From: Semisulcospira habei
Lineage: Eukaryota > Mollusca > Gastropoda > Semisulcospiridae
Direction: 5' to 3'
Assembly (NCBI GenBank): GCA_036245525.1
Contig: BTPG01000006.1
Location: 95,822,472 to 95,886,471, forward strand
DNA length: 64,000 bases
Shown here piece by piece: positions 40,571 to 52,279 of this stretch (position 1 is the stretch's first letter; each line of letters begins with the position of its first letter). The notes under the pieces were generated by a model, which saw only the letters and a list, made by a program, of their open reading frames with translations, made no database searches and was not told the origin of the DNA. A program made the position numbers and the translations under genes.

Positions 40571-40810
40571 CTGTCATCTGCAAGAGGCATAGATCCTCAG
40601 AGGTCTCCGCTTCACGCGGGAGCTCATGAGGCTCTATGATTCTGGCTGGCAGGTTGAGCCCTGAATTTCTCTGGCGGGGAAGTCAGTAGCTGACACAACT
40701 ACAAAAGAATTCCATCTTGCGCAAGATTGGATGAATTCTATCAGTCTGCATAAAACATAGATCCTCAAGCACTCCACAGGATTAATAAAGCATCCATGCC
40801 TCTTCGTTTG
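40571..40810. mobile_element. F1 hairpins, decayed
   Basis: One hairpin at 40577-40645 and a second weak one at 40745-40805 (AACATAGATCCTCAAG, GGATT...CATCCATGCC). Confidence 0.6.
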
Positions 40811-41394
40811 GTCAATGCATACCTCTGTGTTATTTAGCCGGAAAGTAGACACTGGATGTTCAAAATACAAGAACTTTGGACATGCTCAGGGAATATCCAG
40901 CCAATGATGATCAACTGGAAAACGCGGAGATATATTGTCATAAGCCCTCAAATATTGCAGAGCCACACGACCATCTATGCGTCAAGTGACCCCATTAAGG
41001 TCGAACATACTCATCACGAGGAGATTATCGTGCATTCAGTATCACGTAGGTTTCTTATCTTGTGAGAAGAGGTGCAAACATAACTGCAACAGACAGAACC
41101 TCACGAGCCCCAGCAGACTGCGAGGACTCATAAGGATCTACGCTGCATGCCTGACCCCTAGCTTATCATCTATATGACTATCTCTCTAGCGCGTGAGGCC
41201 TTGGGATATTAACTATTATGCAGACAGGCATGGTGGAAGTCGTTCAAAAGGATCGGATTTTGGTACAAATCTTCAGCATCAGCGAGCGGAATGAAGGGCA
41301 GTCATGCAAATAGCAAAACATAAATTCGGAGATCTTCTCGTTTATTCGTGCCGTCGGTAACAGTCAAGTCACTCGTATATAATTCTGTCCATCT
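40811..41394. other. Mostly unrecognised; F1 remnant
   Basis: An F1 remnant at 41098-41152 (CTCACGAGCCCCAGCAGACT, CTCATAAGGATCTACGC). Nothing else. Confidence 0.45.
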
Positions 41395-41465
41395 GCAAGA
41401 TACATAGATTATCACGAGCCCCCGCATAACCAGGGGCTCATGAGAATCTATGTCTCTTGTTGAAT
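41395..41465. mobile_element. F1 hairpin
   Basis: Centre CCCGCATAACCAGGGG; right arm CTCATGAGAATCTATGTCTC. Confidence 0.75.
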
Positions 41466-41818
41466 AACATCAGAGGCATATGTCCCACAAACTGAGTTGT
41501 TGATGGCTGCATGTCAATAGTCGATTTCTGCGTTTCCTAAGAAAGTGCAATTCCAAAATGATTTAGCTTGCAAGACTCTGAGCTTTGAGGCCAACCACGG
41601 TACGTTTTTACTGTGGACTAACTGGAACAGAACATCTCATCCTCGGACTGGAAACTATTCATATAACTACGTGTGTAGGGAGTGTCATAATCACAATGTC
41701 GTGCTACAACTACCAATACAACTACAAAAGGCTCCATGACAAACACCCATGGTCAGTATGAGGGCTCAATACTTTGGAACTAATATAAACAAATACATCC
41801 TGACAATTATGAGAATTA
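41466..41818. other. Nothing recognised
   Basis: No family or coding signal. Confidence 0.4.
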
Positions 41819-42024
41819 TTAACCCTTTTCCCCGCCATTGAACGCAGACTAAGCTACCGAAATCTGTGATAATTCAACTCCATAGAACCCTAACCGTCCA
41901 ACGTGGATGCAAAGTGGTGTCAGCAAGAGTCATAGATCCCCATGAGACCCGCCCAGCGAGTGCTCACGTGGATCTACGTCTCTTGCAGTTGGGAGTTGTT
42001 CAGTTTCGGCAGTGAAGAAGTTAA
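41819..42024 (-). mobile_element. F1 foldback element, reversed
   Basis: 206 bp between TTAA sites; hairpin eroded in the centre (GACCCGCCCAGCGAGTGCTC). Confidence 0.82.
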
Positions 42025-42985
42025 GCAGTTTGAGTGCATATATTTTTTTAAAGATGTTGATACAAAGGAACTAAGAAAAAATAAAACATTCTCACACGAG
42101 CTCACACACACTTGGGCTCACAGGCATGGGATACTCGCTGATAACTGGTTACCTCTAGATCTGAACACCAGTAGTAGTATGACCAACGACGCAACGATCA
42201 TCCAATGCCTGTACTTGGACTCACGGGGATCAGGCTGCTGCGTGTCTCAAAGGCTGCGTAGGAGCCTCGACCTTAGAGTGAGCTCCCTTGGCCCCAAATA
42301 TGGCAGCATAGCGCATAACTGCTTTTGTCATGCCAGTCATCCCCGGAGTCCATTTCCATTTAACAGATTAACAGAATGGCTCCTTTAGGGATGGAAGAAA
42401 GATTGGGTCAGTTTATTGCTGGAAAAGCAAACTCAATAATCAACGCGGCAAAACGTCATAATAAATGATGCAGGACAATAATTATTAGGAAATGACACAC
42501 AAAAGTTTGAATTACGAAATATCATTACAAATGATACAACAATTAAAGAAACTGAGAAACTTCCTCTCAAATGGTACAGTGTTAAAGAGAGAAACGAAAA
42601 TTTGACAGATGACGCGGCGAAACATAATCACAGACGAATCATCATCAGCCGTTTGGTTGTCGGTAGCGCGGTTGTTGTTTTTTTTCCATTTTCCGACAAA
42701 CGCGCTACCGACAGTAATGATTCATTTATTTATCATCTTGATAAATGCGACAGCCAAAGCGTTAGGAAATACAATTCAACAATTTACGGCGAAGCATCCA
42801 AACTCATGTACTGTGAGGAAATGCAAATTGAAGTGCTAAACATCATCACCAGTGATGCAATATCAGGAAATGCAAAATTCAACAGTTCAGGAAATTTGCG
42901 AAATATCAAAATGACACTATCATGAAAAACAATGTAACCGTTTACGCCGCGAAACGTCATCACAAAAGATTCAATATTTCGCTCG
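42025..42985. other. Unrecognised; F4 fragment and degenerate repeats
   Basis: F4 arms at 42655-42715 (GTTGTCGGTAGCGCGG, CGCGCTACCGACAG). Words GCGGCAAAACGTCATAATAA (42444), GCGGCGAAACATAATCAC (42614) and CCGCGAAACGTCATCAC (42948) suggest an old diverged repeat. Confidence 0.45.
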
Positions 42986-43040
42986 TCTGTGATTTTGGAC
43001 ATTATGACCTCTGGCCGTAAGGTCCAAATTCACAGGCCAG
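42986..43040. mobile_element. F6 foldback element
   Basis: GTCTGTGATTTTGGACATTA and GTAAGGTCCAAATTCACAG. Confidence 0.8.
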
Positions 43041-43192
43041 CGCACGTATACAGTGAAATTCCTCCTATCCAAAGTCGACTAGCGGTTATTTAGTTGAACA
43101 CAAGCTCATCTGTGACGTTGAATCGATTGAGAACGCTCATACCTTTCGCATTAAAACTCCCTTTGTCATTTCCTGACACCTTTATTGCCAGC

Positions 43193-43530
43193 TTTGTACG
43201 TTATGACATCTTGACTACCAGCCTTATACAGTATGACATCTTGACTACCAGCCTTATACGGTATGACATCTTGACTACCAGCTTTATACGGCATGACATC
43301 TTGACTACCAGCCTTATACAGTATGACATCTTGACTACCAGCCTTATACGGTATGACATCTTGACTACCAGCCTTATACGGTATGACATCTTGACTACCA
43401 GCCTTATACGGTATGACATCTTGACTACCAGCCTTATACGGTATGACATCTTGACTACCAGCCTTATACGGTATGACATCTTGACTACCAGCCTTATACG
43501 GTATGATATCTTGACTACTAACTAGCCTTA
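43193..43530 (+). repeat. 30-bp minisatellite, 11 copies
   Basis: Unit TATGACATCTTGACTACCAG-CCTTATACGG. The 30-bp period is divisible by three, so in-frame 10-residue repeats are open on both strands; I see no independent sign of coding. Confidence 0.95.
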
Positions 43531-43615
43531 TACGGTCTGGACAGAATCTTCCGGAAACCATCGCAGATCCACTGCAGGATAATCCCCCGAACCTAAATCC
43601 CATGATAATCAATGA

Positions 43616-43690
43616 AAGCAGCAAGAGGCAGCGATCCTCATGAGCCCCCGCGACTGCGGAGTCTTATGAGGCTCTATGCCTCTTGCATAT
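43616..43690. mobile_element. F1 hairpin
   Basis: GCAAGAGGCAGCGATCC to GGCTCTATGCCTCTTGC around CCCGCGACTGCGG. Confidence 0.78.
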
Positions 43691-44170
43691 GGGTTTTGCT
43701 GGCTGTATTCCGCCAGTATTAGAGGGAGCTACAGCCAGTGAGTTGTGATCAAGCTGTTTTCAAATGTTTCACTGTCCTGCGCCTGTGATCTGCCCAAGAA
43801 ATATGACATCTGAATGCCCTAGACAGAACCCGGAAAAGTCAGCTAGGTTCATCATTGCATCAGGATTTCACAGAAAAGCGAACGCAGAAACATCACAGAA
43901 ATACAAAAAAGTCACGCACACACCCAACTCCATCCCCCCCCCCCATCCTACCCCTCCGACACACACACACCTCCGCCCCCCCCCCCCCCCTTCCTCCCCC
44001 ATCCCTTAACAACGCCTCTTTTACAATCGCATTAAATGTCACACAAACACTCGCATTACACGCACTGACCAAGATACAAAAAATAATAATTCAATCAACC
44101 CCAACAATTAATAGAAGAAAGTCTCCAGGCAAAAGGGGTGAAAAACTACAATTTTTCGAGTTGGCGGGTC
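43691..44170. other. No gene; C-rich block
   Basis: C/A-rich low-complexity sequence at about 43915-44005. Confidence 0.5.
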
Positions 44171-44314
44171 TTAACCCCATCGCCGCCAGTGATGACGAAT
44201 AGCGCGTCTGAATACAAGTGTAAATTGGACCATAAAGAAGCAGCACTAATAAGAGACGTAAATATCTCTTGCATCTGTGTAGCGTTCGCATTGCCCCGGC
44301 AGTTACCGGGTTAA
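44171..44314. mobile_element. F1 element with lost hairpin
   Basis: TTAACCCCATCGCCGCCAGTG to CCGGCAGTTACCGGG-TTAA; AAGAGACGTAAATATCTCTTGC remains of the hairpin. Confidence 0.65.
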
Positions 44315-44763
44315 ATGGTAAGATGAATGTGCTCAATACAATATAGGTCTAGGACGTATGGGAATATTCAGGAGGTGAACGTCACAAATCGAGGCTTTCG
44401 GCACCTGTCGTACTATAAATGACGTAATTTTGAGTTTCACGTCACTGTAGCCCACGAATCCAAATTAGATGTCGCATTTTTTAACAGTAGAAGAAGACAA
44501 TTTGGGGGGAAATGACGTCATAATATACTTTTATTATTATTCTATTTATTTTTTATTCTTTTTTTTTTCTTCTTTTTTTTTTTGGGGGGGGGGGGAGGGG
44601 GAGGGGAGGGGAGGTGGGGGGGGGGGGAGGGGCGATCAAGCACAAAGGTATGGGACGCCTTTGTGTGAGCAACTCTGGAATGGGACATCGACTGGAACCG
44701 AAATTTGAGGTACTGTTCGGTGAAATATTGATATCTTCTTTGTTGATCCTTTCTTCCATCGCT
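44315..44763. other. No gene; T-rich and G-rich blocks
   Basis: T-rich 44535-44581 followed by a G-rich block 44584-44633 with several G-runs, a possible quadruplex. Confidence 0.5.
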
Positions 44764-44812
44764 TTTAACCCTTTGAGTGTCGGTAGCGGTTTTAGTCATG
44801 TAGGAATCACGG
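44764..44812. mobile_element. F4 left half
   Basis: TTAACCCTTTGAGTGTCGGT start, GTAGGAATCA at the break. Confidence 0.7.
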
Positions 44813-44934
44813 AATTTGCACTTGATCGCGCTAAAAGAACGGTACAACACGGACACTTCAAATATAAGACCCTGCTTTCGCGGTGACCAGGCACTCCTTG
44901 CTTTCGCTCACGTGACCTTTGACCGCTCAGCTCA

Positions 44935-45148
44935 TTAACTCCTTGTACCCGAGGCACGAAATACTCACATTTTGGAGTTATCTTCTGAGGACCGCATTAC
45001 ATTTCAGGAGACAGATCGACCATGACAGTTCAAGAGTGGTGGCAGAATAGCTTGGTGCCTATAAGCGCCAAGCTATTCTGCCACCACCCTTGAACTATCA
45101 CGGTCGTGCCATATCTTGCTGTGGGGTGTAGTGGGCAGAATGAGTTAA
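44935..45148. mobile_element. F2 foldback element
   Basis: 214 bp between TTAA sites, GTGGCAG subfamily, opposite orientation to 39937-40150. Confidence 0.9.
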
Positions 45149-45809
45149 GAACAGTGAATTACGACTGCCATCTGAGAACCTGAATCATCCAATCAAAACG
45201 TCAGAATTGCTTCTCTGTGGACATTCCACCCCTTTTCATTTTTTTCTGGCATTTGCAGATTTCAGAATAAAATAAACGAGTTTGGGACTGCCAGTGTCCG
45301 GTTCCTATTCATTATGCCCTTTTCCTGCCGGCGATTGGTCTAATTCACTTTTATGGATGTGTACGGTTCCGGTCCGGCTGGCTGACATTTGATATTTTTT
45401 TGAATTTTCATGTCTGTAGCTGGTAAGCAAAACGTCCCCGCACCCTCGTCGACCGCTGTTGGCCCGCGCACGGCTTTGGCAGTCCCAGGCATAGGCTATC
45501 CTAAATCTATGTTAATAACACATTCGAGAACCGTTGAAAACTGAGATACCCTCGCAAGTTTGCATTGGGCCCCGGTTCACTTAGTCCGAATAAAAACGTT
45601 CGACGATGTGGGTTTTTTTTAGGTCATACGGATAGATAACCAGTGTTTGCTGGAAAATATCCTTTTAAAAGTAAAGTATTTTTCGTACCTTTGGCAAAGC
45701 CTTGAGACGACCCGGGTTAGTGTCTTCAATACACAGAACCCGAAGGTGAACATTTCCAGATGTGTGAGTTCTCACATAAAGGCTACAATGTAGATCATAC
45801 CAGGAAGGG
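45149..45809. other. Nothing recognised
   Basis: Contains GGCCCGCGCACGGCTTTGGC near 45461, a word related to 51914 and 59790. Confidence 0.4.
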
Positions 45810-45889
45810 TTAACTTATTCGAGACATGCCGCCTCCCGATACGTGGCATAATCCGCTTATCCGGAGGCGGCACGTCTCGAATGAGTTAA
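45810..45889. mobile_element. F3 palindromic element
   Basis: 80 bp between TTAA sites; left arm has more mutations than the right. Confidence 0.9.
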
Positions 45890-45909
45890 GTTTAGTTCGA
45901 TAATAGTTC

Positions 45910-46090
45910 AAGCTTCAGGAGACAGTTCCACCATGATATTTCAAGGGTTGTGACAGGATAGCTTGGCGCCTTATCTTATTGGATACAGTTAGACCAAGAC
46001 AGGTCAAGGGTGGTGCTGGAATAGTTTGGCGCCTACAGGCGCCAAGCTATTCCTGTATCAACCTTGGACTGTAATGGCTGATCCAGATCG
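45910..46090. mobile_element. F2 arms
   Basis: A left arm (45930-45968) followed by a full hairpin (46000-46075) around GCCTACAGGC. Confidence 0.75.
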
Positions 46091-46203
46091 TGTTGCAGTG
46101 TCAGAGCATAGTGGATTACCCTTGAAAATGTTGTCAGTGGACCAACGAGCAGCTTTGTGTTACATCTTCTCCTTCCCATTAGTGCTTCATACAACTGCGG
46201 ACC

Positions 46204-46545
46204 AGGAGCCAGTTGCATGAGCGAGCTTAGTCCTGCACCAGCCACTAAGCAAGGTGCGCCGCTTTATGCATGAACGAACTTAGTCATGCACCAGCCACTA
46301 AGCAAGGTGCGCCGCTATAATTATGCATGAGCGAGCTTAGTCCTGCACCAGCCACTAAGCAAGGTGCGCCGCTATATGCATGAGCGAGCTTAGTCCTGCA
46401 CCAGCCACTAAGCAAGATAAGCCGCTATATATGCATGAGCGAGCTTAGTCCTGCACCAGCCACTAAGCAAGGTGCGCCGCTATAGCGGCGCACCTTGCTT
46501 AGTGGCTGGTGCAGGACTAAGCTCTCTCATGCAACTGGCCCCAGA
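46204..46545. repeat. F8: five direct arms plus one inverted arm
   Basis: Five 52-60 bp copies of GCATGAGCGAGCTTAGTCC, CACCAGCCACTAAGCAAGG, TGCGCCGCTATA, then one reverse-complement copy ending CATGCAACTGGCCCC. Confidence 0.9.
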
Positions 46546-46691
46546 CGTCGTTAGCAGTAACCAGATTCCCTAGTAGCAACACGTCTTCGGGCCCATTGCG
46601 GCCTTTGTGCGCCCGAGGACCTTTGTTTACTGAGTTCCCCGTCTCCAAGCGATTGGAAACAGCTCCTGTGCCTTCTGTAAATCTAGTCCTG

Positions 46692-46796
46692 TCAAAGCAA
46701 GGAGACACCGAGTCCATTTTTGTGAAAAGCGAGATTTTCGTTGGAGTGCAATGAAACTCGCGCTTTAAAAAAAAATGGACTTAGTGACTTTTGCTG
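46692..46796. mobile_element. F7 foldback element
   Basis: GCAAGGAGACACCGAGTCCAT and ATGGACTTAGTGACTTTTGC arms. Confidence 0.7.
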
Positions 46797-47025
46797 TCAC
46801 ATTCGTGTTAACCGAACTGAAAAAAACTTGTGTCACAGGCATCCTACAGGCGAATGATGGACAACCATTTTTCAGTCCACGTCTAAGAAGCTTTGATGAC
46901 TAGTTTGTCAGGCCACTGCGGTTGCCGTTAGTTTTCATGAGAGATGTGGCCCGGCTTCTAAATACCAAACGACTGACGGTGAGTGGGGAGGGGGAGGGAG
47001 AGAAAAGGAATAAAATAAACACTCC

Positions 47026-47240
47026 TTAACCCATTCAGCCCTGAGGCACTACAGCAGGAGGTGGGTCGACCATGCAAATTCAAGGGTAGTGCCAGATTAG
47101 CTTGGCGCCTGTCGGCGCCAAGCTAATCTGGCACTGCCCTTGAATTAGCATGGTCGAGGGATATTCTGCAAACTGGTGCATAGTCATTAGATGACGCTTC
47201 CAAAATTTGGGAAATACGGTCGTCGTTCTGAATGAGTAAA
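47026..47240. mobile_element. F2 foldback element
   Basis: TTAACCCATTCAGCCCTGA left end; both arms carry GCAAATTC/GAATTAGC-type changes next to CATG; right TTAA decayed to GTAAA. Confidence 0.87.
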
Positions 47241-47350
47241 TGTTCAATGAAAACCTTGAAACTGTAAATCTGTCATTCGCAACACGTATTTGATAGATAC
47301 ATTATGCTAGGTCCTTTTTCAGTGCTGGCCACAATAGCTCTACAGAACCA

Positions 47351-47553
47351 TTTCACTCATTCTGCCCGCGACACACCACAGCAAGATATAACTCGACCAT
47401 GATAGTTCAAGGGTGGTGGCAGAATAGCTTGGCGCCTATAGGCTCCAAGCTATTCTGTCACCACCGTTGAACTATCATGGTCGATCTGTCTCCTGGATTG
47501 TAATGAGGTTAACTCCAAAATGTGGATATTTCGTACCTCGGGCACAATGTTAA
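47351..47553. mobile_element. F2 foldback element
   Basis: CACTCATTCTGCCCGCGACA to CTCGGGCACAATG-TTAA, GTGGCAG subfamily. Confidence 0.87.
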
Positions 47554-47741
47554 CAGTTGTCCGAAAAGAGGTACAGCCTAGGTCAAAATAGAGGGTGCGG
47601 CCAAAAGATGTTCTGTCCACACTGAGGAGTTATGGTTTCGCCATACCTGCCCCCATCCCCCACCCCCCACCCCGGGTCCTACGCCACTGCATGGTGATTT
47701 TTATATTTTTAATGTTTGTTTTATTAATGCTTGCTCATAAA

Positions 47742-47833
47742 TTAACGCTTTGCGTGTCGGCAGCAGCTTTTGTCGCGATGATTCCTGCAGGAATCATCGC
47801 GACAAAAACCGCTACCGACACGCGAAGGGTTAA
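47742..47833. mobile_element. F4 foldback element
   Basis: 92 bp, TTAACGCTTTGCGTGTCGG to CGACACGCGAAGGGTTAA, centre ATTCCTGCAGGAAT. Confidence 0.9.
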
Positions 47834-47854
47834 TACGCCAGAACAGCTTGCAAC

Positions 47855-47904
47855 TCCGAGCTGACGATGTATTTAAACTGACTCAAATACATCGTCAGCT
47901 CGGA
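47855..47904. repeat. 20-bp perfect inverted repeat
   Basis: TCCGAGCTGACGATGTATTT and its exact complement, 10-bp loop. No second copy seen. Confidence 0.85.
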
Positions 47905-47908
47905 TCGC

Positions 47909-48100
47909 ATGATGATGAGGATGAGGATGATGATATGATGATGCTATGGTGGTCCATGTGGTTGGGGACTGCATTATGATGAGGATGAGGATGATGATAT
48001 GATGATGCCATATTGGTCCATGTGGTTGGGGACTGCATTATGATGAGGATGAGGATGATGATATGATGATGCCATATTGGTCCATGTGGTTGGGGACTGC
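47909..48100 (+). repeat. 64-bp tandem repeat x 3
   Basis: Each unit joins a GATGAGGATGAGGATGATG run with GGTCCATGTGGTTGGGGACT. Confidence 0.93.
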
Positions 48101-48274
48101 GTGACAGGGCCGCATTGCACGAATCCTGTTATATCCTGGTGTTAACCAGGCCCGGGAGCTGCGGAAACCTTTATGACGCGAGTGAACAATTGTAGCTGTG
48201 ACTTTGTCCACGTCACTGAGCTGAACAAAATGTTCATCGTGAAAACAAACGTAAGTAGTGTTGCTTGATTTACG

Positions 48275-48354
48275 TTAACCCTTTGCCTTTCGGTAGCGCA
48301 TTTTGTCGCAAGAATCATCGCTACAAAAACCGCTATCGACAGCCACAGGGTTAA
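48275..48354. mobile_element. F4 foldback element
   Basis: 80 bp between TTAA sites with a shortened centre. Confidence 0.87.
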
Positions 48355-48448
48355 CTCCGCTGGCCCCGCATGCATGCGCGACACAATCTACGGCAGAAAT
48401 TTGTTACGGAGATCGTTATTGTGGTCTGTAGAAGTGGACATGTGCGTC

Positions 48449-48503
48449 GGTCTGTGATTTTGAAACTTACGGCTACGAGAAGTAAGGTCCAAAATCACAG
48501 ACC
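48449..48503. mobile_element. F6 foldback element
   Basis: CGGTCTGTGATTTTGAAACT and AGTAAGGTCCAAAATCACAG arms. Confidence 0.8.
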
Positions 48504-48992
48504 AGCACGCTGTGATTGTTATCGTCTGGTTCTCTACGGTCTGTTTTATTCTTAGAAACGCACACCCCACACGCTGCTATGCAACGCACGTGCAGTACGT
48601 TGTCAACGCAGTTGATGTGCAGTGATCCCTGCTACGTAACAGAGTCAGAATAATTTCTCTTCTACAATCCCACGAGACCTTGGCCACCATCCAAAGGTCG
48701 TTTGCTCAGGTAGGAGTGCCGCCGGGGAAAACAACGACCTTGACTTGATCTTGACCTTGACTCAAGGGCTTATTCGTGATATCTCAGCTCGCGTCCGGTC
48801 TACCAAAGTTGATGGTTGCTCAGCTGACTGGCAACATTCCAAGACACTCAAGCACGTCATAATATCCCATAAGTCCAGCCTTTAATATACGAGAGATGGT
48901 TTGACCGTGACAAATCGAGGGCAGTGCCTGATGGCCCTTTAGAGAGGATAACGAGATGTTTCGGAATTGTCTGATACAGCAATACGATTTGC

Positions 48993-48994
<2 letters not shown>
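48504..48994. other. Mostly unrecognised
   Basis: A decayed F2 remnant at 48890-48935 (GAGAGATGGTTTGACCGTGA, GGGCAGTGCCTGATG). Confidence 0.4.
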
Positions 48995-49050
<56 letters not shown>

Positions 49051-49125
49051 CAATAATAATAATAATAGTAATACTAATGTACATTTATATAGCAACCTCC
49101 AAAAAGCGCTTTACTTACTTACTTA
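48995..49125 (-). mobile_element. LINE/SINE 3' tail with (AAT)n
   Basis: About 80 bp of AAT, then ACATTTATATAGCAACC and AAAAAGCGCTTTAC: the reverse of an L2-like 3' end, related to but shorter than Element 2's. Confidence 0.65.
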
Positions 49126-49171
49126 CGCCTGTCACCCCTACCCGGATATAGGCCGTCGACGAGAGACCTCC

Positions 49172-49303
49172 AGTACAAAGAGGTGTCAGCAACTGAGAGG
49201 CATAGATCTTCATGGACACTCCGCAATTGCGTAGGGCTCATGAGGATCTTCGTCTCTTGCAGTTGGATTGCGCTCACGTTTCCTCCGTCAATGAAGGGAT
49301 TAA
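49172..49303 (-). mobile_element. F1 element, reversed, partial
   Basis: Hairpin 49193-49261; end TCAATGAAGGGA-TTAA (49300-49303). The other end is missing next to the LINE tail. Confidence 0.72.
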
Positions 49304-49473
49304 ACAGAACATTTGCTGACTGGGAACAGCGTTAATTCAATACACAACTGCCATCGTTACGAGAGTAATCACCATTCTCGTAAATGCACGGCAAATGGCT
49401 TTTACGAATAACACGTATATTCCCTCTTGCTATTTTCAAAGTTACAAAGAATCCAATGAGCAAGATACGCTAT

Positions 49474-49545
49474 CTGCAAGCGGTATAGATTATCATGAGC
49501 CCCCGCAACTTCGGGGGCTCATGAGAATCTGTATCCCTTGCAAGT
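49474..49545. mobile_element. F1 hairpin
   Basis: GCCCCCGCAACTTCGGGGGC centre. Confidence 0.8.
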
Positions 49546-50147
49546 CGATGAGGTTTGGCTGAACAACTGAAAATCCGAAGAAGCATGAAGTGTAGACATT
49601 TTGAAGTAATTCATTATTTATCAGACGATATTATCAATCATTGCAAAATGTCTCCTTCAGACAGGCAGCAAAATGTCTCCGTAGGCAGCGAAGTGTGAGT
49701 GAAATGGGTGCGTAACCTTTCAGTGGAAAAACGAGAAAACTCACTTCTTGCTTGAATTAAACTTTCAGGCAAGTTTTGTTAGCGCTAATTCCAGTCGATT
49801 ATTTCGAAACTTTCAGAAGACATCTAGTGTATATGATGCTTAAAAGAAGTGTCATATGCAGATGCGTTGTCTGGGATTGCAGTCATAGATCTAAATTAAG
49901 TGAATCCTTAAAACGCAAGGCAACACAAGTGAAGACGACGCAAGGAAACTCAGCCCAAACCGACCAAGCTCAGTTCACATCAGCTTTGTTGATACAAAAC
50001 AGATAAACTGAACTGACTACGAAAGTCACTTCTCGTAGCGGCCTACTCGTGGGCTGGCGTACTACGTCATCAATTTTCATACGTCATTATTTTTTTTATA
50101 AACAAAGTTAAGCTCTACCATAATTTGCCAGCTACTATTTTACTTCC
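49546..50147. other. Nothing recognised
   Basis: A 76-codon frame at 49776-50006 has no known domain. Confidence 0.4.
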
Positions 50148-50309
50148 TTAACCCATTTAGCCCTGAGTCCCTACAGCAGGAGATTGATTGACCATGAAGG
50201 CGCCAAGCTAATCTGGCACTACCCTTGAATTATCATGGTCAATCCACCTCCTGCAACTGGTACATAGTCGTTATGTAACACTTCCAAAATTTGGGAATGT
50301 ACCGGTTAA
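50148..50309. mobile_element. F2 element lacking its left arm
   Basis: TTAACCCATTTAGCCCTGAG, then directly AAGGCGCCAAGC; right arm and flank complete to CCGG-TTAA. Confidence 0.85.
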
Positions 50310-50879
50310 AGTGGTTGATTTCATATATTCATGTCATATAAAACGTGTTAAAAAACGACCCCAAAAAACTTTTTTCTTTTTTAATTCGTATAATGTCATA
50401 ATTTATTAAACACGCATAAAATAAACGAAAAATACCCAATCCCATAAAATGATGGATCTTCAAATATTTTTAAAACAGTGTATGACTTACCCGCATCTGT
50501 AGAATTTGTTTGCCCCTTCAGATGTGTTCTGGGACAAGGAACGTGTGCACGTGTAAGAGGCAAAAATACTTCTTACTTCACTTCACTTTGACAAGTTAGA
50601 GACTTTACGTCAGTAATACGTACACTACAGTGAATTGCCGGCAACAGACCACGCAGTGGTGATCTAAACATTAACCTAGCCTACGTAATACAGCTAGAAA
50701 ATGACAACAGTGAACTGACATTGAGTTTACTTTAAGTTTTGTCTGACTTCCATGGAAGTTAGACGAAACCTACGGTACATTCAATTTCAAATCACTGTTG
50801 CTCATCTCCTGCCTGTGTAGTGAATCCCATGACTTCTAAATACTTTGTACTTATTACTGCTTACAGCCTGCCACTAATT

Positions 50880-50885
<6 letters not shown>
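50310..50885. other. AT-rich, nothing recognised
   Basis: An inverted word pair TTTTGTCTGACTTCCATGG/CCATGGAAGTTAGACGAAA at 50736-50768 forms a short hairpin. Confidence 0.5.
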
Positions 50886-50915
<30 letters not shown>

Positions 50916-51185
50916 AACAAAAATAATCGCCAACAAAGAAAGAAACACAATTGCTTGATTATTAATTATTTGAACAAATTGTGTTGTAGTTGTTCTTTCT
51001 AAGTGTGTTTCTTTTTTCTCTTTTTGGGAGATTTTCTTTCAATTTTAAACGCTTGGCAATCACCATTTTGCTCTGGATACTTATACTGCCATCACTACCA
51101 CCACTACCACTACTGCTACTACTATTACTACTACTGTTACTATTATTACTACCTCTACTACTACTACTACTATTACTATAAACTA
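50886..51185. repeat. F12 element inside (ACT)n microsatellites
   Basis: (ACT)n at 50889-50915, F12 arms (AAAGAAAGAAACACAATTG near 50934; AATTGTGTTGTAGTTGTTC near 50978, then TCTAAGTGTGTTTC), then (CTA)n-type repeats 51090-51180. Confidence 0.6.
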
Positions 51186-51636
51186 AGACCCCAATCACTA
51201 ATAGCACCTCCACTACCACAGCTACTAATTCTACGAAAGAAAGAACAGAACGCTAACATTTTAAACTCCACACTTTATCGCCAACAGAACTCTTTGCGCA
51301 AGTTGTTCAGCGTTGTTCTTCCGCTGTCCTGGCCGTAAGACTTGCAAACCGTGGATAAATGCGCCACAGACACAAGCATGCAAATGACAGTGAAACTCAA
51401 GAAGAGCAACCAGTTACAAGAGCCATAGATCCTCATGAGCCTCCTAGCAAGCATGCAACTTCCTGTCTCTAGACAAATGCACCGCAGAACTGCAGCATAA
51501 CAATGAGTCCGGACAATTCAGTCAGCACCACTAAAACCGCGGGAGGCATAAATGAAGAGAAACTCCCGCAAAGCGCATAAAAACCCGACGCACATAATTA
51601 TGCGAGAGAAATAGATGTAAATGGGAACAAAAGAGA
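51186..51636. other. Mostly unrecognised; F1 arm
   Basis: F1 left arm at 51416-51445 (CAAGAGCCATAGATCCTCAT) without a partner. Confidence 0.45.
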
Positions 51637-51697
51637 AGCGTATATCTTCATGCGCCCCCGCAATTGCGGGGGCGCATGAAGATCTACGCTTCTTGCA
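51637..51697. mobile_element. F1 hairpin, divergent but well paired
   Basis: GAAGCGTATATCTTCATGCG / CGCATGAAGATCTACGCTTC around CCCCCGCAATTGCGGGGG. Several positions differ from consensus on both arms. Confidence 0.85.
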
Positions 51698-52279
51698 GTC
51701 TCGATTCCTCTACATTGTACAATTCATATCTGTGTTATGTTCCGCAGAAGGAACAGGCCGTGGAGCATTACAATAATAACACGTCAGCTATAAGCTTAGC
51801 ACAAGTATTGCTCAACTCCATCCCTCATGTTCCCAGACACCCACGTATATAATCACGCTGTCCCGAACCCCTTGTAATCATACGGTCCTCAGGCCGAAGT
51901 CCAGCCGCATTGGGCCCGCTCACAACCGTGCGGGGGGGGGGGGGGGGCCACTGCGCCCCTAAGTCGGCCCGAGGACCTTTGGCTTGCCGGGGCGCAGACA
52001 TTTGCCGCCCCAACCGCGCTACAGATCCGGAGGGTGCACGACCCATTCTGCGACATTGCGCGATGACACTGATGTCACGTGCCCGTCACCGCCAGTGGCC
52101 GCAGATTGTCTTTCTGAAATCTGTGTTCGTGTAAAACAAATCGCAGGCAGCTTTTCCTGTCGTCCCTATGATCGGTCCGTCTTGTAAATGATGCTATGGC
52201 ACAAACCACGGCGTCATTTGAAGGACGGGCAAGCTGTCTGTTCATCTGACTGCAGATGTCAACGTAGGATTTTCCGTCA
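51698..52279. other. Mostly unrecognised; poly-G
   Basis: G-run at 51931-51948 inside GGCCCGCTCACAACCGTGCG and GGCCCGAGGACCTTTG, words also seen near 46600 and 59790. An F1 end-like GTCACCGCCAGTGGCCGCAG at 52085. Confidence 0.45.

Noticed and set aside
42602..42925. 107-codon frame
   Set aside because: Includes F4 arms; no domain.
43094..43624. Repeat protein on either strand
   Set aside because: Open frames follow from a 30-bp period; no start context, domain or codon bias.
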